DNA of 64,000 nucleotides, from NCBI GenBank assembly GCA_922989275.2, contig OV277864.1:73288158-73352157 (forward strand), given 5' to 3'. How positions within the stretch are numbered: the first letter of the stretch is position 1; every line of letters begins with the position of its first letter. The position numbers were made by a program, and so were the translations under genes. This document shows, piece after piece, positions 1-10,924 of this stretch. The notes under the pieces are model-generated. The model was not told the DNA's origin. It searched no databases and was given only the letters and a program-made list of their open reading frames with translations. The stretch is from Gari tellinella. Taxonomy: Eukaryota > Mollusca > Bivalvia > Cardiida > Psammobiidae.

Positions 1-3000
1 TCCTAACTGTAACAGAGAGGTAAGATTTATCAATGATAGTCTCAGATATAAAGAGTAGTTCAACCAAAGCCAACCTTCTAGCATTGCTAAACTCTCTGTT
101 GAGACAATTTATTAGAGTTATAATTATATTTCATGGGGTTTGCAGGAAACATGCAGGATAAAGTGATGGGAATATTCCATTGTTTCCATGTCAATGTATC
201 AAATATGCTTAACTATTTAACAAAATTATTTGAATTCACCAAAGAAATTGATATTTATTTTAAAAGTATTTTTCTATAAGTTTATTCCTCCACTGAAGAA
301 AATAGTTCCAATTTATACAGTCATAAATATGTATCATAAGAAATATTTTCTATATTCTATGAGGTGATAGCTTAAAGCAGGCTGAAAGAAAAGCAGAATG
401 CACTTAGGCGCATTCTGCTTTACTTTCAACCTGCTTTAAGTGGACACCTATATTCAGTACTAGAAACAGACTATGTGGGAAAGGGTTAATAAAGTCTTCA
501 TTTCAACTCTAGCCTACACACAGTTCCAGTTATAGGTGTTACAAATTCTAAGGGGCGGTGTTCAAATACACAAAAACATTATTTATTAATGGGATCATTA
601 CAATTCTTTCTTGACAGGTAAATTTGTCTGTGAATCTAGGAAAGCCTATGTACCCGTTACTCATGGAGAAGATGGCTTGGCCTCCTAAAGGGTCTATGGG
701 TCCCATTTTCAGTGAGTACCTGTTTATCAGGTTCTTCCAAAGGGCTGGAGAGGAGACAAAAGACAATCGTTACTGGCCAGTGCCAAAATTTCAGGAACTA
801 TTGATGCAGCTAAACTACAATGTGGCTCCTGATGAAGCCCTTATCAAAAAAGGTTAGTATGTAAATGTCCTGATGTATTGAATATTTGTGTTGAGCATTA
901 TCTTTTAATTAAAATTATTACTTGTACATACACTTCTATTTAATCTTGCTACAATGCTGCTCCTAATGCAGCCCTGTTATTAAAATAGGTCAGCATCAAA
1001 TGTTACAGTTTTACTGGGTATTGGTAATGATGCTCTAAATACACTAAAAGCTCTCTATAACGACCATTAAACTGCATTAATTATCCGGTGTTTGAGGCAG
1101 GTGCAGTTATGACTGCCTAAAGCAAGGTGAGCGTTCACCTTGCTTTAAGCTGTCACCTGTCTTTTATGCAGTCAATTTGCCTCCATTTTAGTGGTCGTAA
1201 TAGAGAGATTTTACTTTAATTCTTTGTACAGGGCGGTGTAAGATGTGTTTTTCAAATACATGTAGTAAATTCCTTACGTCTCCATTTAATCCTATGCTGT
1301 CGCTACTTTATAAGAATCGTCTCTTCAAGAGTTGAGACGTAAAGCAGAAACGTTTGAAAACGTTCATTTTACTCACATTTATCTGGATTCCTTGTACTAT
1401 TTCAGAATACAAGAACTGGTGGGCCCCTATAGTTGAAGAAATAGTTATTGACAAGAAGAAGGGAGCCAACAAACAGATTAGTTCAACAGAACAGGTAACT
1501 AACCCATTTGTGCCCACGATCCTATATATGGGACATAGGCAAACAGTGTAGACTCTGATCAGAGTCTACACTGTTTGCTGATAGGAATTTCAATATCTAT
1601 AAACAAAATGAAAATGAAAATTTTGACCAGGCATCCTCTTGATAAAAATGGACTAATCCAATATATAAACATGGAAGAATCCACTGACCGTAAATGGGTT
1701 ACACCATTCACTGTTAACAGCGACTTGACTTTGACATATAAACAGTTTGAATCGGGGTTAGATGTCTAATGCTTTTGACCTATTATTTACTATTACTTTT
1801 GACTAAGCTATATTTGTGGAATGTACAAATCAAGGAGTTGAATAAAAAATTAAATGGACAACCATTTTAAAGTGGACATCATTTCATTAACACATTCTTT
1901 AACCGTAACCATGAGTATACTTATCATTAATAAATGATGTACCTGAGACAAGTACACCTGTCCTATGCAAAAGGTGTAGACCCTGATCAGGCCTGCTTCT
2001 TATCAGGGTCTGCACATTTTGTCATTTTGGAAGAAATTGCTGAAATTAATAATGAATATTCTAAAATGGTCTAGAATAAATTGGAAATTGGAATTGTTTA
2101 TTAAACGTTTCAGGGGTGACTGAGTTGAGAATTCAATTAGTTAAAATTAATGTAATATAATTGGCTCGTGGTATCCTTTTGTAGTTTAAATATTTGAAAT
2201 ACCAACCTTATTTGGAGTTTTTGTTTATTAGGGCTTCTCTCTTTTCAGCCTCAGAATGATTCAGGCGAGTCCCCCATAGTTTTCCTGTCGTACCAGTGGG
2301 GCAAACAGCCCCAAGTAAAACTCCTGTACCAGCGAATCCGCTCTCTTGGCTACACAGTATGGATGGACATCTTTCAAATGGGTGGTGGGGACTCTCTCTA
2401 TGACAAAATAGATCGAGGGGTCAGAGGTTGTAAGGTTATTGTTAGCTGTGTGACTCCCAAGTATGCATTGTCTGCCAACTGTCGACGAGAGGTGAGTCTA
2501 GCTGATGCCATCAAGAAACCAATTATACCACTGTTGCTAGAGCAGATGAAGTGGCCACCAGATGGACCTATGAGTATGGTGTTTACAGAATTACTCTATA
2601 TAAACGTGTATAGGGACCCAGATGTACAAACCAAATGGACTGGAGAGAAGTTTGATGAGTTAGCAATGAAGTTAGATCAGTATATAGGTGGTGTCAAAGG
2701 TTCGACAGAAACAACTCAAGCAGATCAGAAGGTTGCTCAGCCAAAGCATAATCCAGATGGATCTTCCTCCCAGAATAAATTTGTTGAGCCCAAGGCTAAG
2801 GTACAAAAGCCTCCACCAAAACAGCAAGCAGATGTCGCTACAAAGAAAGACAGCAAACCGGTAGAAACCAAACAGCCTATCCAGGAGAAAGCTAACCAGG
2901 AACCAGCAAAGAAAGAAACTGCACCAACAAACTCCAATGGTCAACAGTCCACTCCTTCAACAATCAATCAGGAACCAGCTGCTGCCTCGGAAAAACCCAA

Positions 3001-3025
3001 ATCTAAATCTTGTGCTATTCTATAA
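1..3025 (+). CDS. Two-TIR protein with C-terminal CaaX box, copy A (5' partial)
   Basis: Exons read as <1-19, 618-852, 1406-1494 and 2249-3025, all with GT-AG introns and matching phases, giving about 372 residues to the stop. Exons 1-2 encode the distal half of a first TIR domain (motifs NCNRE, then WPPKGSMGPIF). The last exon holds a complete second TIR: strand A VFLSYQWG, a BB-loop region WMDIFQMGGGD, NCRREVSLADA, IIPLLLEQMKWPPDGP. Each TIR has a Glu in the NC-x-RE motif where SARM1-type TIR NADases carry their catalytic Glu. A Lys/Gln/Pro/Thr-rich tail of about 120 residues ends in KSKSCAIL; CAIL fits a CaaX box, and terminal Leu favours geranylgeranylation. The 5' end lies outside the window; copy B suggests an upstream Death domain. 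A role in innate immune signalling or as a NADase is inferred from the family. Confidence 0.85.
283..490. repeat. Hairpin MITE, TTAA/CCC-type (degenerate)
   Basis: This has the standard landmarks of the commonest repeat here: an edge with CTGAAGAAAATAGTTCC, then CTTAAAGCAGGCTGAAAG, a palindrome around GCACTTAGGCGC, the inverse arm TTTCAACCTGCTTTAAG, and an edge GGGAAAGGGTTAA. It lies in intron 1 of the TIR gene. At the equivalent place (38,120-38,160) copy B has only a short unrelated stretch. Confidence 0.65.
1040..1216. repeat. Hairpin MITE, TA/CAGT-type, shared by both copies
   Basis: Degenerate ends (ACTAAAAGCTCTCTATAACG on the left, GTCGTAATAGAGAG on the right) bracket a central hairpin AAGCAAGGTGA...TCACCTTGCTTT. 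The same element is at 39,246-39,433 in copy B, so it predates the duplication. Confidence 0.65.
1539..1578. repeat. Perfect 40-bp palindrome
   Basis: The arm GCAAACAGTGTAGACTCTGA is followed immediately by its exact reverse complement. It belongs to the short hairpins with the pattern CAAACAGTxTxGAxCC-GATCAGA scattered over the window. It lies in intron 3 of TIR copy A, within a stretch (about 1501-1714) that copy B lacks. Confidence 0.85.
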
Positions 3026-3052
3026 AGTCCAATTTATATTATGATTGCATGA

Positions 3053-3205
3053 CCAGGGTCCAAGGTTATAAAGCTTTTCAGTTGAGTCTAAAGTCGTTCT
3101 GAAGCATTTGATTGGTCAGATTTGAGCCTAGGCTCAAATCTGACCAATAGTCGAATGCTTGAGAACTCACTCAGACTCAACTCAAACGCCTTATAACCTT
3201 GGACC
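3053..3205. mobile_element. Foldback element, copy A only
   Basis: Imperfect arms of about 70 bases meet at the centre GAGCCTAGGCTC. The outer ends are GGTCCAAGGTTATAA and TTATAACCTTGGACC. ATGA lies on each side (3049-3052 and 3206-3209). Copy B reads ATGACATGA at 41,346-41,354 and has no element. Relatives with the same ATTGGTCAGATTTGAGCC core lie at 3575-3833, 41,730-41,880, 19,370-19,495 and 54,780-54,895. Confidence 0.75.
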
Positions 3206-3574
3206 ATGAGCTTCTGAGACCTCATAGAAATTGTCAAACAAAAAGAGTTTGACCCTTTCTTTCATAGGACCATTTGTCTTTAAAACACTTAAAAAGCAAT
3301 GTAGAAAGTGTTACATTTAGGACACTTTACATTTCTTGTAGATCTTTCAAATGATATTCCATATCAGTGCCTCAAGTCAACTTAGTTATGCCGTATGGAT
3401 ATTTCTCTTGTACTGTGTAATGAATTCATGATGTATTGAAAGGGAAAAATATATAAACACTAAACAGTGCCTTAATTTATCAAAGTGCTGACACAACGAA
3501 TGTGTTTTAAACTACTAGTCTCCAGATCACAGAACTGCTGGAGGCAGAGTTCAAAATCTCATTAATTACCGGCC

Positions 3575-3833
3575 CAGCGCTTATAAAGCGTTTGAGTTGA
3601 GTCTGAGTTCGTTCTCAAGCATTTGATTGGTCAGATTTGAGCCTAAGCTCACTAGGAGAAGAACCTAAAAAGCACACATTGCGTTCGTTCTCATCCTAAA
3701 GCATATTTATGTATGTGTATAAATATGTACTGTTTTGAAATAAAATATGTTTAAACTAAATCTAACCAATTGCATGCTTGAGAATGATTTCAGATTCAAC
3801 TCAAAGACTTTATAAGCGCTGGGCCTGTAACTA
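3575..3833. mobile_element. Foldback element with an enlarged loop
   Basis: The ends CAGCGCTTATAAAGC and GCTTTATAAGCGCTG type the family (CCCAGCGCTTATAAAGCGTT on the left). About 100 bases of unrelated sequence (about 3652-3760) replace most of the right-hand copy of the central GATTTGAGCC arm. Copy B has the same element at 41,728-41,880 with a compact GAGCCTAGGCTC centre, so the loop was enlarged in copy A after duplication. Confidence 0.7.
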
Positions 3834-4451
3834 CTTTGTACAAGTGTTAGATCTACCTATTCTGATATAATGTACATTGTAATTATTTTGTACTGTGTAT
3901 TGAATCCGTCCCTTATTTAAATAATGTTTACTTTGAATCATCTGCGATACGAGTTTTATCCTTTTCCTGCTGATAGCATAGTATATTGATGCCTTTATGA
4001 AGAATTGTGTATACCTAGAACAATTAGGTTCTGTACTGTTTTGAAGGGAAAAGTTTTCCTGATGAAATATGTTGGTATTGTGCAGTTTTATGTATGAATA
4101 TTCAGCATTAGGAGGGTTAGCTATTTATAATTCAAAATACATGTATTGATTTTCATACTTACAATGAAACCAGTAGACGAGTTAATCAGAGCTCTAGATA
4201 AGAGAGTCTAAGAGTATGTTAACTCTTTGCATGCTGGTTTTTTTTTCATCTGTAACATTTGTTGCCTGTAACGGCTGTAAAAATAGAAATGTATTTTCAA
4301 AAACAGTATCCGAGTGTCAAACAATTTGAATCCTGATGAGATGCCACATTATGTGGCATCTCATCAGGATGCAAACTGTTTTTACAGATAATCACAATTC
4401 TGCCGCTAGCATGCACATAGTTATAACTATATATTAGGTATCCCCTTATCT

Positions 4452-4694
4452 GGGGCCCGTTTCATAAACCTTCTTAAGACAAATGTTGTCGTAAGTCAGA
4501 TTATAAAAGTATCAATTATTATTTATTTCTCCATCTAATCCTGTTTTGTGACATCTTTTTGGAATCGTCTTGAAAAGACGATTCCAAAGACATGTCACAA
4601 GACAGGATTAGATAGAGAAATCACAGATTAAATGTATTTTAATGTTTTGACTTACGACAACATTTGTCGTAAGATGTTTTATGAAACGGGCCCC
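4452..4694. mobile_element. MITE with GGGGCCCGTTTCATAAA ends, copy A only
   Basis: Inverted ends GGGGCCCGTTTCATAAA and TTTTATGAAACGGGCCCC enclose subterminal inverted copies of ACAAATGTTGTCGTAAG and a central hairpin AATCGTCTTGAAAAGACGATT. Copy B reads straight through at 42,520-42,545 (CTTATCTAGAGCTTTGAG), so this is a post-duplication insertion. There is no ORF. The superfamily is not assignable by eye. Confidence 0.8.
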
Positions 4695-5251
4695 TGGAGA
4701 TTTGAGTATGATTGTAAATTTTACTGCTAACTGGCAGTTTTGCACATACAGCAATTTATTGATAATTTATTTCATGAGCAATGTCTATTGACATTTTCTA
4801 TTTTTGTAGAAAAACACTAACATGTTATTACATTCTTGTACAGTGCACGTTAACCACATTAATTGACAAGCTGCCACATATACATGTATATATGAGGCAT
4901 GGCATGAGAAAACAATACTTATTGCATTGCAAACGGTGTAAACCCAGGCCAGTGGTGGGTGGGTGGCTGATCTGGATCTACACTGACTGACACTCACCAG
5001 CAAATACACAACATTTTGTAATTAGATTAGAACTTCAGATGCTTAAAATGTGACACATTAAAACACCAGGATAGCCTATGAAGTTTTTAGGTACTTTTCA
5101 CATCATACTTTTTCTATACCGGTAGTTTACCGTACTTTTACGTTTGATCAGTTCCATTGTCTGTGATATGAAAGGCATACCATACTAACATTTTATTCTA
5201 AACCATTTACTTTTGAATGTACTATAACTTATATACAATGTATGTTATACA

Positions 5252-5257
5252 CAATAA
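5252..5257 (+). promoter_or_regulatory. Candidate poly(A) signal of TIR gene copy A
   Basis: AATAAA in ACACAATAAAGTATTTATT is conserved at 43,134-43,139 in copy B, about 2.2 kb after the stop in A and 1.8 kb in B. This would imply a long, repeat-filled 3' UTR. Nothing else supports it. Confidence 0.25.
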
Positions 5258-5279
5258 AGTATTTATTATTATTCATTCC

Positions 5280-5532
5280 TTAACCCTTTACCTGATAGCA
5301 TTGTGTCTAGTATTGAAGATATGTGACTACTTAAAGTAGGTTGAAAGTAAAGTAGAATGCGCCTTAAGGCGCATTCTACTTTACTTTCAGCCTACTTTAA
5401 GCTATCCAGTGCTAGAATATAGAAAATATTCCATGTAAAATGTATTCATGACTGATTAAATTGGAACTATTTTCTTCAGCGGAGGAATAAAATGAATGCG
5501 CTAAAAGGCGCTTCTATAAGGTAAAGGGTTAA
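5280..5532. mobile_element. TTAA-flanked hairpin MITE (piggyBac-like), copy A only
   Basis: TTAA at 5280-5283 and 5529-5532 brackets ends CCCTTTACC...GGTAAAGGG. Inside is the palindrome CTTAAAGTAGGTTGAAAG-TAAAG...GCCTTAAGGC...CTTTCAGCCTACTTTAAG. Copy B has a single uninterrupted TTAA at 43,161-43,164 with identical flanks (CATTCC-TTAA-ACTTCTAATAGG). TTAA duplication with CCC...GGG ends is the hallmark of the piggyBac superfamily. There is no coding capacity, so it would be mobilised in trans. Confidence 0.85.
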
Positions 5533-5760
5533 ACTTCTAATAGGCAAATTCAGTTTCCAATAAGTCTAGTCTATGTGGTTCTAGGGCATGCCACAAGAAT
5601 TGGGACCACTGCATACCTCTTGTATGATTGTAAGAAGAGAAAAGGATTTAACGTTAACTGGAATCAAATATATCTGGTGTTAAGTTTTTGGGATCTATAT
5701 TCCGTTTGTTGTTTTGCCTCATTGTATCAGCAACTTTTCTCTTGTCATAGTGCCATAAAA

Positions 5761-5842
5761 TATCGAGGGCTTGGTGCAAAACTATTGCAACTCCCTCACA
5801 ATTGTGAGGGAGTTGCAATAGTTTTGCACCAAGCCCTCGATA
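5761..5842. mobile_element. Perfect 82-bp palindrome inserted at TA
   Basis: Two exact 41-base arms have no spacer; the centre is CACAATTGTG and the ends are TATCGAGGG and CCCTCGATA. Copy B reads AAAATATATAATC at about 43,388-43,400. Removing the element plus one TA from copy A gives exactly that sequence, so it is an insertion with a TA duplication. With no mismatch between the arms it is either very young or kept homogeneous. Confidence 0.9.
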
Positions 5843-6374
5843 TATAATCTATAGAAACTGTGTTGTGGTTTCATAAAGCTCAAATCAATCAATGAATTCG
5901 AGAATTAACCTTTTTTCATCTCGTAAAATGTTTTTTTTAAATAGTGTAGACCCAGATCACACAGTTCCTGAAGCACTGTTTCCTGTACTCTTACTTGAGA
6001 AAACATTTCTTTATTTATTTGCCAATGTAATACTAATAGTTTATATGATGATTATTCATAGCGAGTTGAGTTTTATAAATGAATATTCTCCTTGAGGAGT
6101 TCCGTATCATTATCATACACCTAACTGTGATATCTCGATATTCATTGTATATGAGTGTATTGTTCTAATAGAAAATTATTTCAATTTTTCATTCATTAAT
6201 TTAATAAATGAGAATTGTGAATATATAAATATGCTATTAAATACATTTTATAGGTGTTTATCGGCTATTGGTATTAAACACAAATTTGCATTTGATGGAT
6301 TTATCTGAATTCCTCAGAAAGATGAAATTGTGAAAATTAATTACAGGGTAATTGTTATGTTATGATTTTATGTT

Positions 6375-6893
6375 GTTTTTAACAGTATTGCTGTCATTGT
6401 GTGACGTCCAGGTAGTTGCAGGTAGAGGAAGACCCCAGATGCCTTCTTAACATTATTTACGGCATAAATGGGCAACTGGGTACAGTGGGGGGGGGGGGGG
6501 GGGGGGGGGGGGAAACGTTATTCTTTCCCAATAAACATGTTTACGCTAAAACTATAAATTCCATTGAAAAATGTTTGGAGCCAAATCAGACGCCGGGTAA
6601 CCTGGCGTCTGATCAGGCTCCAAAATGTTTGCCACTAAGACAAACACAAATTGTCAAAAAGTTGTTATTTTCTATGTTTTATTGCAATGCGTTAGTGTTT
6701 AAACCGGAAAGAATAATGTTTTCTCCACTGTATAACCACCGACTTTCAACATTCCAGCTGGAATGCTTCTCAACATGAAACATCTGGGTTATCCAAAGAG
6801 ACCAGACCGGGATTTGAACCCAGAGTGGTGATGCGCTAAGTGATTAATTGTCAGTCACAATGACTATAACCACTCAGCCATGGAGGCCCCCTA
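6375..6893 (-). mobile_element. tRNA-derived SINE split by a MITE
   Basis: Read on the minus strand, the head near 6893 (GGGGGCCTCCATGGCTGAG, then a B-box-like GGGTTCAAATCCC) is tRNA-like. The tail (GGGGTCTTCCTCTACC, then GACGTC) matches the intact SINE at 47,564-47,844. A 250-base MITE (about 6485-6738) and a long G run (6487-6512) interrupt the body. Copy B has a related remnant at about 43,920-44,083. Confidence 0.75.
6485..6738. mobile_element. TA/CAGTGGAG-type MITE inside the SINE
   Basis: The ends TACAGTGG... and ...TTTTCTCCACTGTA, the subterminal block ATTCTTTCCCAATAAAC, and the central hairpin GGAGCCAAATCAGACGCCGGG...GGCGTCTGATCAGGCTCC all match the copies at 19,539-19,784 and 22,801-23,045. 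The left end has expanded into a pure G tract. Confidence 0.8.
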
Positions 6894-7596
6894 ATTGTTA
6901 TGAAGCCTTTTATTATATTTTTGATATTTCAAAGTTGTGAATAATATATATAAGTGGTCTCTATTGTCAAACATGTGTAAAGCAGAGAATCAAAACAAGA
7001 TCTATTACCAGTCTTTAAATTGGGTACTTTTTCCTTAACTTCAGTTTTGCATAAACCCTTCTGCAACTAGCGTCCATTGATGCTTTTTGAAAACAGTGTA
7101 GACCCTGATCAGACAGCTCCTGAAGGAGCTGTCTGATCAGGGTCTGCACTGTCTTCTAAAAGGGTTTTTCTGACAAGAATCTGTACTCTTTGCTGGTGAA
7201 AAGTTTTCCTTATTCATATTAGCTGATCTGATAATTCAGATGATATGATAAGTGTAGTGTGTGGTGTTTAAAATATATGAATATTAAGCAAGAGATGTAT
7301 TGAGAAAAGAGTTTTCTGCAATACATTTGTTTTGCAATAAGCTACCACTTGTCTGAAGACTGTCCGTCCATATTATTTTCGTACTTGCTAAACACAAGAT
7401 TGACTATATTAAAGTTACTATCTAGTATTCAAAATTATTTTTCTGAATTGTTGTTTAATTGCATGTGAGAATGTTAGATAATAAAATAGTCTAATTAGTA
7501 ATCTAGTTTTGTCATCACTTTTTTACCATAAAGAATATGCAGATACGTTCATAGTATAAAACATTTAACCCATTACCCAATAAATACATATTTTTA

Positions 7597-8206
7597 TGCC
7601 CCCGGCATCGACAGATGCGGAGGCATATAGTAATCCTCCTGTCCGCCAGTCCGTCCTTCCGTCAGTCAGTCCGTGTGTCCGTAACAAGGTTAAGTAGATT
7701 TTACCGTTTTGTCTAGCACCAACACCGCTTACCCAAATGCTTGGATACTTATACAGTTGTTGCATTGGACCATTCCCTACCCACCAATATCACCAAACTT
7801 TGATTTGACCTTGACCTAATTTGAACTTAGAATATTTTAAATGGGCACTTTCTCGGTTAACTAGATTTTACCGTTTCGTCTAGCATCAACACAATGCTTT
7901 GATACTTATACAGTTGTTGCCTTTGACCATTCCCTATCCACCAATATCACCAAACTTTGATTTTGACCTTGACCTAATTTGAACTTAGAATATTTTAAAT
8001 GGTCTCTTTCTCGGTTAACTAGATTTTACCGTTTCGTCTAGCATCAACACTGTTTACTACGGCGCTTCGATACTTATACAGTTATTGCCTTGGACCATTA
8101 CCAACTCACTTATAATACCCAAGCTCAGTTTGACCTTTTCCTTGACCTAATTTGGACTTAGAAAAGATTCCGAATATATTGTCAAGGATGCCACCGGGGG
8201 CATAAG
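7597..8206. mobile_element. Element with ATGCCCCCGG / CCGGGGGCAT ends
   Basis: Inverted ends TATGCCCCCGG and CCGGGGGCATA bound about 610 bases. Near the left end is a CCGTCCGTC-like low-complexity stretch. Three tandem units of about 160-170 bases follow, each with AGATTTTACCGTTT, ATACTTATACAGTTGTTGC and TTGACCTTGACCTAATTTG. Copy B lacks it: TATTTTTATGCCTCCAATTT at about 47,443-47,462 is uninterrupted. It was inserted within a degenerate TTAA-type hairpin MITE. Confidence 0.7.
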
Positions 8207-8787
8207 CGTTTATTGAACGCACAGTCTTGTTATGACTCCAATCGTTTTTTCATCACTGAAGAAAATAGTTTAACTTTATACAGTAACGAATATGTACCAT
8301 AAGAAATAGTGTCTATACATAAGTAGATGATAGCTTAAGCCTTAAGGTGCATTCTTCTTTACTTTCAACCTGCTTTAAGTGGTAACCTAATTTCAATATT
8401 AGAAACAGGCTATGGGGTAATGGGTTAAGCATGATAGTCATGACATCTTTTGAAAACAGTTTGGATCCAGATTGGATACAGAATTATAATGAATATTCAG
8501 TGACAGATGATATACTCAAATTTGTCAATTACTACATGTATTAATACACCATACAGGTGCCATTTTAAGGAACGGCCTCGAATGTAAAATAATTATATAG
8601 AAGTCGTACCATTCTAATATCAAGAAAGACATGTGACTACTTCATGAAGAAACAATAGCTCATCTTGACACTTCATGCCAAATAAGCTTATGATGCATGT
8701 TCATGCTTATATAAAGTGTAACTATTTTCTTCAGTAGAGGAATAAATTAAAGGTGCAAAAAGGCGTATTTATGGTGTAATGGGTTAA
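8207..8787. repeat. Two degenerate TTAA-type hairpin MITEs
   Basis: Landmarks CACTGAAGAAAATAG, CTTTCAACCTGCTTTAAG, GGGGTAATGGGTTAA (near 8426) and a second right end TATGGTGTAATGGGTTAA (near 8785) show two overlapping, partly deleted copies. I see no coding sequence between them. Confidence 0.55.
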
Positions 8788-9115
8788 CAAGATAGATATA
8801 AGCAAGAAAAAGCTTTTTTTAGCACTAGATTATAGATATAAAAGGGTTTTCCAATAAGATTGGGTCAATATGAGATTTAACTGAATGAAAACAAAGCATG
8901 AGTTATTTGTTTATAATTTATTGTCTGGTTATGTTTGGCACTTCCTAGTCGGGGACTACATTCCTTGGAGTAGAAATAATTAGAGACATAAAAAGGCATA
9001 GACTGTACCACCCAACAAACATGTAATGTGTCAAAATATTAAATCACCGGTCACATTTATCTCTGTAGAAATTCTGGCTTGATTATACCTGCATATACAG
9101 CACAAAATCCCTCTA
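8788..9115. other. Unique-looking intergenic stretch
   Basis: This is AT-rich and conserved in copy B (48,060-48,535, apart from small indels). No ORF, exon or repeat is recognised. It separates the TIR and Nudix gene 3' ends. Confidence 0.4.
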
Positions 9116-10603
9116 TTAAGGCCTTTCGCATACGGAAATCGGTCTAGCGGGCGAGCGGATATGCGTCTTGACGACATAGACTTTTTTGTACGTGCTTATA
9201 CTAGAAAATTTATATAAAGGAATTGTTGGTACGATTCAGTATAATCCTTCATAGCACAGTCAGTAGAGAGGTTGACTAACAATTCAAAGGTCATGGGTTC
9301 GAGACCCATACGATCCAAATATTTTTTTAAGTGTCCGATTTGTTGACTTGTCAATCCATAACACAGTGATCAATGGACATGTTATGTTTAGTCTTCGTTG
9401 ATTAGATTAGTGATGTTATATACGGTCCAATTATATGTCCACTTACATATACGTTTCAGTTTAATGACTTACAAGTCAATAAAATCGGTATACATGTATA
9501 CGATTTGATCGAACTATAAAGCCACATAATGAAGCTTATCAATACGTCAACCTTTTCAAGATCGATATTGCCCATCATTATTATTATGTTTAAACAATAT
9601 AATTAACTTTGTATGCAAATAAATACGAAAGAAGACTCAAGCAGGAAACGCAACACAAACAATACACCCATCTCTAAAGCAGAACACACACACATCCATA
9701 CCATAACAAACACACACACAAACACGCAATACCATTCCTTCATCTACACACTAAATAGAAAACAACACGCAAGACAAACATAAAGCTAAGTGAACATAGG
9801 AGCCCGCCTTGGTACGGTCAGTAGCAATCAATAATCAATTATAAATTAATTAATTATTAACAACCACTGGGGGGTTAAACCTGGGTTTAGGGGCGCCCAA
9901 CCTCACACTTATCTCCTATATTCACTTATAAAGACGAACAGTGTACATAAAATATAAACCCTGTTCCACAACCTTACAATCAAAAAGACCGCCAGCACAG
10001 TAAGTAAATACATGTAAAACATCTAACAAAATTCTCTGACAGGATTATTAGTAACACGGGAAAGAATTAAACATTCAAGCCATGAATAAATAATAATGCA
10101 TTTTTATGACAAATTTTTAATTTTAAGGTAGGTAACTGTATTTAAACTTCAAATATCCCACATTTTGATAAGAAAATCTGTTATTACAACAAATCCTGAC
10201 TGTAATATTTTCTAATTTTTTCAGACTAACTATTTCATCAACCATATATTTGAATAAAATGAAAACAAATATACATTGAATAAGCCAGTTTTTTGTAATT
10301 CAATTTTTTAGCATTTTGCAAAATTTAAATAGCTGATAACATCTTTCTGAACACCTTTATTCAAAATGAGTTTAGCTTTTCTTGTAATGAATGGTGTGGA
10401 CTACTTATTGGGCGAGATTTACAGTCATTAGCTTGATTTATTTTTGAATTCCAGGTTTTTGTCAGAAAAAGAGACCTTCAAGACAATCCAAACGATGTAT
10501 GTTGCCTACATTTTCACACATTGTTTCTTAGGCTATTATCATTCTTCCTGAAAAGTTTCATAACAATTGTATGGAAACTACGCGCACATGCGAAGTACCT
10601 TAA
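9116..10603. mobile_element. 1.5-kb TTAA-flanked element with a tRNA-like module, copy A only
   Basis: TTAA lies at 9116-9119 and 10,600-10,603. The ends GGCCTTTCGCATACG and CGCACATGCGAAGTACC are weakly inverted around TTCGCAT. The element interrupts a TA-type MITE that is continuous in copy B (CTCTATTACATCCACTAAATT near 48,532). It contains a tRNA-like segment, AT-rich DNA, a CA-rich block shared with 36,781-36,890, and no ORF. Confidence 0.65.
9235..9310 (+). other. tRNA-like (Pol III A/B box) module
   Basis: TAGCACAGTCAGTAGAG resembles an A box. ATGGGTTCGAGACCCAT is a perfect T-arm hairpin with a B-box core (9295-9307). No matching acceptor stem is visible, so this is not a functional tRNA gene. 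It is a tRNA-derived module inside the 9.1-kb element. Confidence 0.55.
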
Positions 10604-10870
10604 GTCCACTAAATTGTGGTGATTATTACGTTTTTAAGGCTGATGGCTGCTTAAAGCAAGATGAAAGTCAGAAAGCTCCTTTAGGAGATTTCTGTTTCAC
10701 TTTCACCTTGTTTTAAGCTGTCACCCATTTTCTGTTTTATTTTTACCTTTTTTAAGCTGTCGCCCATTTTCTGGTTTACTGTCACCTTGTTTTAAGCTGT
10801 CACCTGTCTTTCAATCAATCAATTCAACTTTTTTCAGAGGTCGTAATAAAGAGGTTTTACTGTATAAGAT
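10604..10870. repeat. TA/CAGT-type hairpin MITE (right part)
   Basis: GTCCACTAAATTGTGGTG on the left, a hairpin AAGCAAGATGAAAG...CTTTCACCTTG in the middle, and GTCGTAATAAAGAGG then TTTTACTGTA on the right. The part CACCTTGTTTTAAGCTGTC is locally repeated. The left tip lies at about 9104-9115, before the inserted element. Copy B has it at 48,525-48,700. Confidence 0.7.
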
Positions 10871-10924
10871 TCAATTGTCAGCCTGTTTTACAAGATTCTA
10901 CTATCAGCCTATGGTGGTGGAGTG

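Noticed and set aside
2672..2944. Minus-strand hydrophobic Cys-rich ORFs opposite the TIR tail (also 40,969-41,241)
   Set aside because: They are shadows of the Lys/Gln-rich tail codons, and the plus-strand frame is clearly coding.
6416..6778. 120-residue ORF with a Gly run
   Set aside because: It spans a poly-G tract, a MITE and SINE sequence, so it is not a gene.
9235..9310. Functional tRNA gene
   Set aside because: The T-arm and boxes look good, but the acceptor stem and a proper anticodon stem are missing. The same applies at 30,523, 32,590, 35,958 and 62,604.
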